In this document: in pieces, positions 12,101 through 18,439 of the stretch
Numbering within the stretch: position 1 is the first letter of the stretch
Layout of the letters: each line of letters opens with the position of its first letter
DNA from: Acephala macrosclerotiorum
Taxonomy: Eukaryota; Ascomycota; Leotiomycetes; Helotiales; Mollisiaceae
Direction of reading: 5' to 3'
Length of the DNA stretch: 18,439 nt
Assembly (NCBI GenBank): GCA_014904845.1
Contig: MU119803.1
Span: 1 to 18,439 of the forward strand
Notes under the pieces: model-generated
What the model saw: only the letters and a program-made list of their open reading frames with translations
Told to the model about the DNA's origin: nothing
Databases searched by the model: none
Program-made: the position numbers and the translations under genes

Positions 12101-14460
12101 TTTATTTTAAAATTTAATAAATATTATCTTTTTCGTATTTAATAAAAATATTTTAATTAGTTTTATTATAAATAAATTTTATAAATACTTTCGAATTATT
12201 ATAATAAATAATAAATTTAAAATAATAAATATAATCAATATACAATTTTTAATCGTTTTATATTTTAAAAAAAAATATTTAATTTTAAAATAAAAATTTT
12301 TTATATAAAAAATAATTAATATATTTAATAATTTTTAATTAATATTTTAAATCAATATTAATATATTTAATAATAAAAATAATTTTATAATAAATTGTTT
12401 AATTAAAATATTTAACGAATTTATTTATTTAAAAATTATAAAAATTTATTAATTTTTAATTAATATTTTTTTTATAATTTTTTAAAAATATACTCGTTAT
12501 TATTATTATTTTAAAAGCGTTTAATTATTTAATTCAAATTTAAACGCTTATAATATTTTTTAAAATAAATAAAACAATTTATAATTTTATTTTTAAATTT
12601 AATAATATAAATTCGAATTATTTTAAATTTATTATATTTAAAAATAATTAATTAATATTAAATTAATAATATTTGAATAAATAAAATTTATTTTAAATTT
12701 TTTAAATTTAATAAAATAATTATAAAACTTTTTTTTTTAATTAAAATACAAATTTTATAAATATAAAAATTAAAAAAATATTTTTTAATAAAATTAATAT
12801 TATTATATACAATAAATAATTTTTTAATATTTTGTATTTTTAAATATTTAAATTGATTATATTATTGAATAATATTTTGAATAATAATATAAATTTGAAA
12901 TATAATTAATTTTTTAAAAAAAAATTTAAAAATAATTAAAATAACGATAAAAAAAATCGAAATCGAGAAAAAAATTTAAAATAAACGAATAAAACACTTA
13001 AAAAAAAACAAAAACAAATAAAAAAAATATTTTATTAAAAAAATTAATAATTTGATTATATAATCAAAAAAAAATTTAATAGTATTAATAAATTTTATAT
13101 CAAATTATTTTATTTAATTAAAAAATTAAAAATTGTATTTTGTTATTATATTAATTTTAATATTTTTAGTAATTTAAAATATTATAAATTTAATATTACG
13201 TTTAAATAATTAAAATATCAAAATAAAATTAAAAGAATTTATTATAAAATAAAATTTAATATCGTTAAATTGTATATAAATTTTTTTATTATTTTTATTA
13301 AAAATAAAAATATTAATAATTTTAATATTTTCAAATTTAATATTATTATTAATATTATTATAAATATTATAATTTTCGCGAGTAAAACTACTTAAAATAA
13401 AATTAAAAAAAGTATTAATAATATAATTAATATAATTAATATTAATAATTTAATTATTTTGCAAAATTCGAAATAAATTAAAAAAAAGAAAATTTTCAAA
13501 AAAAAAAACGATAATATTATTAAAAATTATATATAAAATAATATTCAAATTATTATTAAAACAATTAAAATCGATTTAATTACAATTTTAATAATTTTAG
13601 TATTTAATACGTTTATATTAAATTGTACGATTTTTTTAATTATAAAAAATATTATATATAATATAATTAATAAATTTAAAAATAGAAAAAATAAAAATCA
13701 AAATTATAATTAAAATAAAATTATTTAAAATTTATAAAATGAAATCAAATTTCGAACGAATTTTTTAATTTATTAAAAAATAATAATATTAAATAATCGA
13801 GAAAATTTGTTTAAAATTTATAAAAAAAAATTTAAATTTTAAATTTTAAATTTAAATTATTTAAAAATTTAAAAAAAAAAAAAATTTAAAAATTTTTTTT
13901 TGAAATTTATATTAATAATTATATATATAATTATAATAATATTAATATTTTAATTATTTTTTCAAAATAATATAAAAATAGAAATTTTAATTTTTTTAAA
14001 AAAAATTTTAAAATCGTTTTATTTTTTGTATTTATAATTTTTTTTTAAAATAAAAATATTTAATAAAATATTTAAATTCAATATAATAAAACTTTTTATA
14101 ATAAATATAAAAATCGATAATATTAAAATTAAATTAATTATATATAAAAAAAACGATATTAGTAAATATAAAAAAAAGATTTTAATATTTTTTTATTATA
14201 TATTTTTTAAATAATTTTATTAAATATAATAATTAAATAATTTTAAATTTTAATAAAAATTAAAAATTAAATTAAAATAATAATAAAAATTTAATAAATA
14301 AAATCGAAATTTTAAAAAAATCGTAAAATTAATTAAATTTAAAAAAATATTATAATTTAATAAAAATTTTACAATTTATTATTAATTTAAAAAAATTAAT
14401 TAAAAAAATCGAAAATATTATTATATTTTATAAAATGTAAATTGTAAAATCGAATTATAC
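9130..14460 (+). mobile_element. Repeat X, right copy (diverged)
   Basis: This is collinear with the reverse complement of about 2990-7560, using the anchors listed for the left copy. It begins just downstream of the LTR-like repeat A, so X looks like the internal region of that element. From about 8972 to 11900 the surviving non-CpG residues are mainly G on this strand, the mirror image of the C excess on the left copy; beyond about 12000 the bias is patchy. Every frame has frequent stops. The segment 13413-13740 is shared by a third copy at the right edge. Some 350 bp around 13740-14050 have no clear partner on the left and may be an insertion here or a deletion there. Confidence 0.6.
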
Positions 14461-16569
14461 ATTTTGCGATTGATTTAAAATATATTTAATATTAAAAAAA
14501 TTTATTTAAAATTTTTGATTTTTTAATAATTATTATATTTATATTTATTTTAAATAATTATATATATTTGAATTTATTTTTTATTTTATATTAAAATAAT
14601 TTTATTATATACGATTTTTTTGATTTTTTATTGAATTTTTTTAATATTAAAATCGATTATTTATTTTGCGATAATAAAGAATTATAAAAGTATTAATAAT
14701 AATAAATTATAAAACTCGTATATTAATATTATTATATTTAAATATTTGTTTATTATAAAATATTTTTTTAAATAATAAAAAAAATTTATTAATTAAATTT
14801 ATTGTTTTTAAAAATTGAAATAAAAAAAAAATTTATTTTTTAAAAATTTAATTTTATTAAATATTATAAATTATTAAATAAAATAATTATAATATTTTTT
14901 AAAATAAAAATAAATTTTAAAAAAATTTAAAAACGTTTTTTATAGTAAAATTTGAATTGAATCGAAAAATGTAATTAAAAGAATAAAAATAAATATTTTG
15001 AAAAAAAAAAATTTAAACAAAAAAATTTGTAAAAAAAAAAAAAATTTATAAGAAAAAAAAAAATTTTTGAAAAAAAATATATTAATATTAAATTCGAGAT
15101 TATTTGTACGATAATACAAATAAAATTTTTACGAGTTTTAATTAAAAATTTTTAAAAAAAATTATTATATAATTTTAAATCGATTAATTAAATAATAAAA
15201 AATAAATATTAAAAATAAAAATTAAATATTTAAATTAAATTTTTAAATCGATTTACGATTTAAAATAAAAATAAAAATAATAAATTAAAAAAAAAATTAA
15301 TAAAAAATTTAATAATCGAATTAAATATATAAATAAAAATTGTAAAAAAAATAAAAATAAAAAAAAAAAAAAATTAAATTTTTTAAAAAAATTAAAATAT
15401 AAATTTAAATAAATTAATAAAATTTATAAAAAAATAATAAATTTTTTAAAAATTTGTATTTATAAATAAAATTTTAAATTAAATAAAAAATAATTTAAAT
15501 TAAATTTTTTAAAAAACGTAAAAATTTTTTTTTTAAATATATTTTAAATATAATAAAATTATTAATTAAAATTGTATTATATAAAATAAAAATAAAAATT
15601 TTTTTTTCGAGTTTTAAAAAAATTTATTTAATAAAAATAAAATAAATAAAAATTTTAATATAATTTTTTATTAATTTTATATATTATTTTTTATTTTTAT
15701 TTTTTTTATTTTAATTATTTATTTTCATTTTATAAAATAATAATCGATTTTTAATTATAATAATTATTATTATAAAATTTTTATAAATTATTAAAATATT
15801 AATAAATAAATTTTTTATAAATTATTAAAATATTAATAAATAAAATTTTTATATTATAAATATAATTGAATTACGATTATTAAAACGTAAATTATTATAA
15901 TTAATAAAAATACTCGTAATATAAAAATTATTTAAAATAAAAATATTATTTTCAATTTATAATATTTAATTAAAAATTGAAAAATTTATAAAAATACAAT
16001 TAAAATAATAAATTTATTTATTAATATTAATATACGATTAATAATTAATTTAATAAATAATTATTTATTTATATAATATATTAAAATCGTAAATTCGAAA
16101 TATTAAACGTAAAATTTTTTTAAAATAAAAAATTAAAAAATAATTTAATATTTTAAATACGAAAAAAAACAATAAAAAAATATAAAAAAAATTAAAAAAA
16201 TATATTTTTTATAAAAAAATAAACGATTAATTTTATTTTAAATATATTAAATATAATAAATTTAAATTTTAATAAAAATAATAAATTCGAAATAAAATAA
16301 AAAAAACGATTTTATATTAAAATATTAAAAAAAGTTTTTATTAAAAAAAATAAAATTTTATATCGAAAAAAGAATAATTGTTTAATTTTTAAAAAATTTG
16401 TTTTTAACGATATTTATAAAATATAAAAATTAAAATTATTTTTAGAATATTAATTTAAATATATTTTTTTATAAATAAAAAAAATTTAATTAAATAAATC
16501 GATAAAATTTTAATAAATAAATAAAATAATTTATTTAATTAAATTTGAATATAAAATTTTAAATTTATA
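14461..16569. other. Unassigned AT-rich stretch without genes
   Basis: This is among the poorest parts of the window in C and G; several 60-base rows have none or one. I found no open frame and no convincing partner in the window. About 14461-14520 may still belong to repeat X. Around 14990-15080 there is a run of A-tracts broken by GAAAA and TTTG words. If the 7.7-kb element is real, this would be its 3' third, where pol-related sequence would once have been. Confidence 0.5.
15781..15844. repeat. 34-bp tandem duplication, about two copies
   Basis: A 30-base block at 15781-15810 recurs identically at 15815-15844, with TTTT between, giving a 34-bp period. No mismatch separates the copies, and the unit contains no C or G, so it could not show RIP differences. 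It may be a late slippage or repair duplication. Confidence 0.8.
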
Positions 16570-16717
16570 ATTTATTAAAAAATATAATTGAATATATATT
16601 CGATATAAAATATAAAAAAAACTAAAAACTTTTTATATGTATAAAAAGATTATATAAAAAATTGAAAATACGTATTGTAAATACGTATTTCGAGTTTAAA
16701 TTTACTTTTTTAATATT
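16570..16717 (+). repeat. 148-bp LTR-like direct repeat, copy B
   Basis: Partner of 8972-9119 (13 transitions, no transversions, no indels). Copy B has lost G at seven sites where A keeps it, and both terminal dinucleotides have become TA. It keeps C at 16622, 16629 and 16691 and G at 16692, where A has T or A, so neither copy is simply the parent of the other. It may be the 3' LTR of the element starting at 8972, or the 5' LTR of a rearranged copy running to the right, or a solo LTR. Confidence 0.7.
16666..16690. repeat. Double palindrome inside LTR-like repeat B
   Basis: The 25 bases are identical to 9068-9092 in copy A: two AATACGTATT palindromes 14 bp apart that can form a hairpin. Confidence 0.6.
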
Positions 16718-17119
16718 ATTTTATATAAATCGTTTTTTTAATTTTATTATATAAAAATGCGATTTTAATATTTATTTAATTAATTTTTTAGTTTAAAATT
16801 ATTATTATTATAAAAATTAATTTATAGTTTATCAATTTAATAATTATAATAAAAATTTTAATGAAATTAATTTTTTTTATTGATTATTATAAATAATTTA
16901 TTAAATTATATAATGAATAATTTTATTATTTAAATTGTATTTATATTTATATATTTGTTTATCGAATAATATTTATTGATTTATTAATCGTTTAATCAAA
17001 GTTCAAATATTGTTTTTTTTTTAAAATAATTTTTTTTTATTTTTTTTATTTATTTATTAGCGTTTAAATTCGTTATAATTTTTTTGTAATATTGAGATTT
17101 GAATAATTCGAAAAAATTT
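16718..17119. other. Unassigned spacer between LTR-like repeat B and IR1
   Basis: No gene. Parts (about 16780-16880 and 17060-17119) loosely resemble 10580-10690 and 10830-10950 in the right copy of X, sharing words such as TTATAGTTTAT and ATTTGAATAATT. If real, copy B is followed by X with about 1.3 kb missing. The similarity is too low to be sure by eye. Confidence 0.3.
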
Positions 17120-18260
17120 ATTTTGATAAAAAAATTTTTTAATTATAAAATAAAAAAATTTATTAAATTTAATATTGTTTTTTATTTTTAAATTTGTATT
17201 TTGTTTTATTAATATTATTATAAAAAACAATAAATTTGAAATATTAAAATTTTTAATATTAAATTTTAAATATATTTATAAAATATTATTTATTATTCGA
17301 AAGAAATTTTTTATTTTTTAAAATAATATATTTTAAAGTTTTGTAAATATTTGAATTTTTATATGAGATTTTAAATTAGAGTATTTAAAAACGATTAATA
17401 TATTTAGAATTAAAAAAAAACTTTATAATAATTTAATAATAAATTTTTTTTTTTTATATAAATTGAAATTTATATATTTTTAATTAAATAATATTTAATA
17501 TTGCGATTATATTATTATTATTGTTTAATATTTTTCGAGTTTACGAACGTTTTTTTAATACGTTTAAAATAGTAAAAATAAAACGTTTTATATTAATAAT
17601 AAACGGCGATTTTGAAAAATATAAAATTATATTAAAATAAATTTGAAAAATAAATTTGAATATTTTTAATTTTACAAAAAAAAGTTTTTTTATAATATAA
17701 ATATTATATATTCGATGAATATAATTATCGTTTATAAATATTCAATAAATATAATTTTTTTTACATTTAATAAAAAAAATTTTTATAATTTTATTTTTTT
17801 GAAATTTTATTTTATTCTTTTTATCGTTAATAAATTAAATTCAAAAATCGATAATTTATAAATAATCAATAAAAAATTTGTAAAAATTTATTATTTAAAA
17901 AAAAAATTATATTAATTACGTTATAAAATCGTCGTATATAAAAATAAATAATAATTTAAAACAATTCAAATTATTATTCAAATTAAAAATTGAAATTTTT
18001 AATCGTTATTTTAATAATTATTTATAATATAATTTTAATACGTTTTATTGTATTATTTATTTGTAAATTATATAAAACGATTAATTTAAAGTAAATATTT
18101 ATATTGACAAAATAAAATTAAAAAATCTTTAAAAAAAAATTTTTATTATTCGTTTAAAAACGTATAATTCGATTATAACGAAAAATTAAAAAAAATTTAA
18201 ATTTGTTAAATATATTGAATTTGTTTTTTATAATATAAATTTCGATTTTTTTAGTTTTAT
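17120..18260 (+). mobile_element. IR1 right arm: RIP-mutated repeat copy
   Basis: Partner of 1680-2820 in opposite orientation. Differences are mostly transitions in both directions. Compared with the left arm it has a 13-bp tandem duplication at 17634-17659 and lacks the 8-bp CCTAGGTA. Around 17600-17617 it keeps a comparatively C/G-rich patch (ACGGCGAT) where the left arm has mostly A; one of those differences is a transversion. Homology to the left arm ends at 18260, where sequence matching repeat X begins with no spacer. That makes 18260/18261 an insertion, deletion or recombination junction. Confidence 0.85.
17634..17659. repeat. 13-bp tandem duplication
   Basis: AAAATAAATTTGA occurs twice in tandem. 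The left IR1 arm has one unit, so this is a gain in the right arm or a loss on the left. Both units keep the same non-CpG G, so the duplication probably came after most of the mutation. Confidence 0.75.
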
Positions 18261-18439
18261 TATAATTAATATAATTAATATTAATAATTTAATCGTTTTT
18301 AAAAGATTTAATAAAAATTAAAAAAATTATATCGAAAAAAAAAATAAAAATTAAAAATTATAATTATAATTATATTAATAAATTTTACGAATAAATAAAA
18401 AATAATATAAATTTAATAAAAAATTTTAATTTGTTTTAA
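18261..18439 (+). mobile_element. Third partial copy of repeat X, cut by window end
   Basis: The first 33 bases are identical to 13422-13454. The rest follows the reverse complement of 3690 down to about 3440, including the ATTATATTAATAAATTT stretch. Compared with the left copy, differences near the start are CG/TA changes. It starts abruptly at the end of IR1 and continues beyond the window. Confidence 0.7.

Larger units (their letters stand above)
8972..16717 (+). mobile_element. Candidate degenerate LTR retroelement between two 148-bp repeats
   Basis: The two LTR-like repeats face the same way, about 7.45 kb apart, giving a total near 7.7 kb, a usual size for fungal Copia or Gypsy elements. 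Most of the interior to about 14460 is repeat X, whose other copy lies inverted on the left, so the interior is itself repetitive. Against a single simple element: sequence beyond copy B includes further X-related DNA (18261 on), so copy B could instead begin another, rearranged copy. Target-site duplications are inconclusive in this A/T background (TTATT before A, ATATT after B). No gag, protease, integrase or reverse transcriptase motif survives, so the superfamily is not assigned. Confidence 0.4.
1..18439. other. RIP-saturated AT-rich transposon-derived block
   Basis: The whole window is A/T apart from scattered C and G. Most surviving C or G is in a CpG flanked by A/T; for example 5341-5400 and 9481-9540 contain CpG and no other C or G. 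GG or CC occurs at only a handful of places I noticed (near 308, 2536, 3194, 9354 and 17604). Known biology: RIP in filamentous ascomycetes mutates C to T on duplicated DNA, preferring CpA, which gives TpA-rich sequence. Here the preferred contexts are exhausted and CpG remains. Repeat copies inside the window differ mostly by transitions, which supports RIP over an intrinsically AT-rich genome. There is no functional gene. Such blocks are usually heterochromatic (AT isochore, pericentromere, subtelomere); which one cannot be told here. Confidence 0.8.

Noticed and set aside
1..18439. Mitochondrial, Plasmodium-like or other intrinsically AT-rich genome DNA
   Set aside because: Strong CpG retention and transition-only divergence between repeats point to RIP; no mitochondrial genes or tRNAs were seen. 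Not fully excluded without genic sequence for comparison.
1..18439. ARS-type replication origins
   Set aside because: Matches to short AT-rich consensus motifs are expected by chance many times here, so none is informative.

Overview
The window is an extremely AT-rich (by eye roughly 5-10% GC, up to about 15-20% in a few patches), gene-free block of repeat DNA. The best explanation is transposon-derived heterochromatin saturated by repeat-induced point mutation (RIP), which points to a filamentous ascomycete (Pezizomycotina). Three things support this. (i) Nearly all surviving C and G sit in CpG, flanked by A or T, while CpA/TpG, CpT/ApG and especially CpC/GpG are nearly gone. RIP prefers CpA, so this is the expected residue; ordinary methyl-CpG decay would remove CpG first. 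(ii) Repeat copies in the window differ almost only by C/T and G/A transitions. (iii) All six frames are shredded by stop codons. No tRNA, rRNA, CRISPR or intact coding sequence was seen. The species cannot be named from this sequence.

Layout: 1-1679 is unassigned, with somewhat more residual C/G. 1680-2820 is the left arm of a ~1.14 kb inverted repeat (IR1) whose right arm is 17120-18260. From about 2990 to 7560 the minus strand carries an old copy of a long repeat (called X here). A more diverged partner runs on the plus strand from about 9130 to 14460. 7561-8971 is mostly unassigned, with a slightly GC-richer island at about 8270-8800. 8972-9119 and 16570-16717 are a 148-bp direct repeat that looks like a pair of LTRs; the copies differ at 13 sites, all transitions. 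14461-16569 is unassigned apart from a 34-bp tandem duplication. The right edge (18261-18439) begins a third copy of a segment of X and runs off the window.

Taken together, the window looks like nested and rearranged dead retroelements, with two copies of X facing in opposite directions and their remnants spaced by other insertions. If the two 148-bp repeats are LTRs of one element, it spans 8972-16717 (about 7.7 kb), a normal size for a fungal LTR retrotransposon. No protein domain survives well enough to name the superfamily. The longest open frame, 65 codons on the minus strand inside IR1, is a chance-surviving scrap of the repeat rather than a gene. All alignments were done by hand, so boundaries in the diverged parts are approximate.
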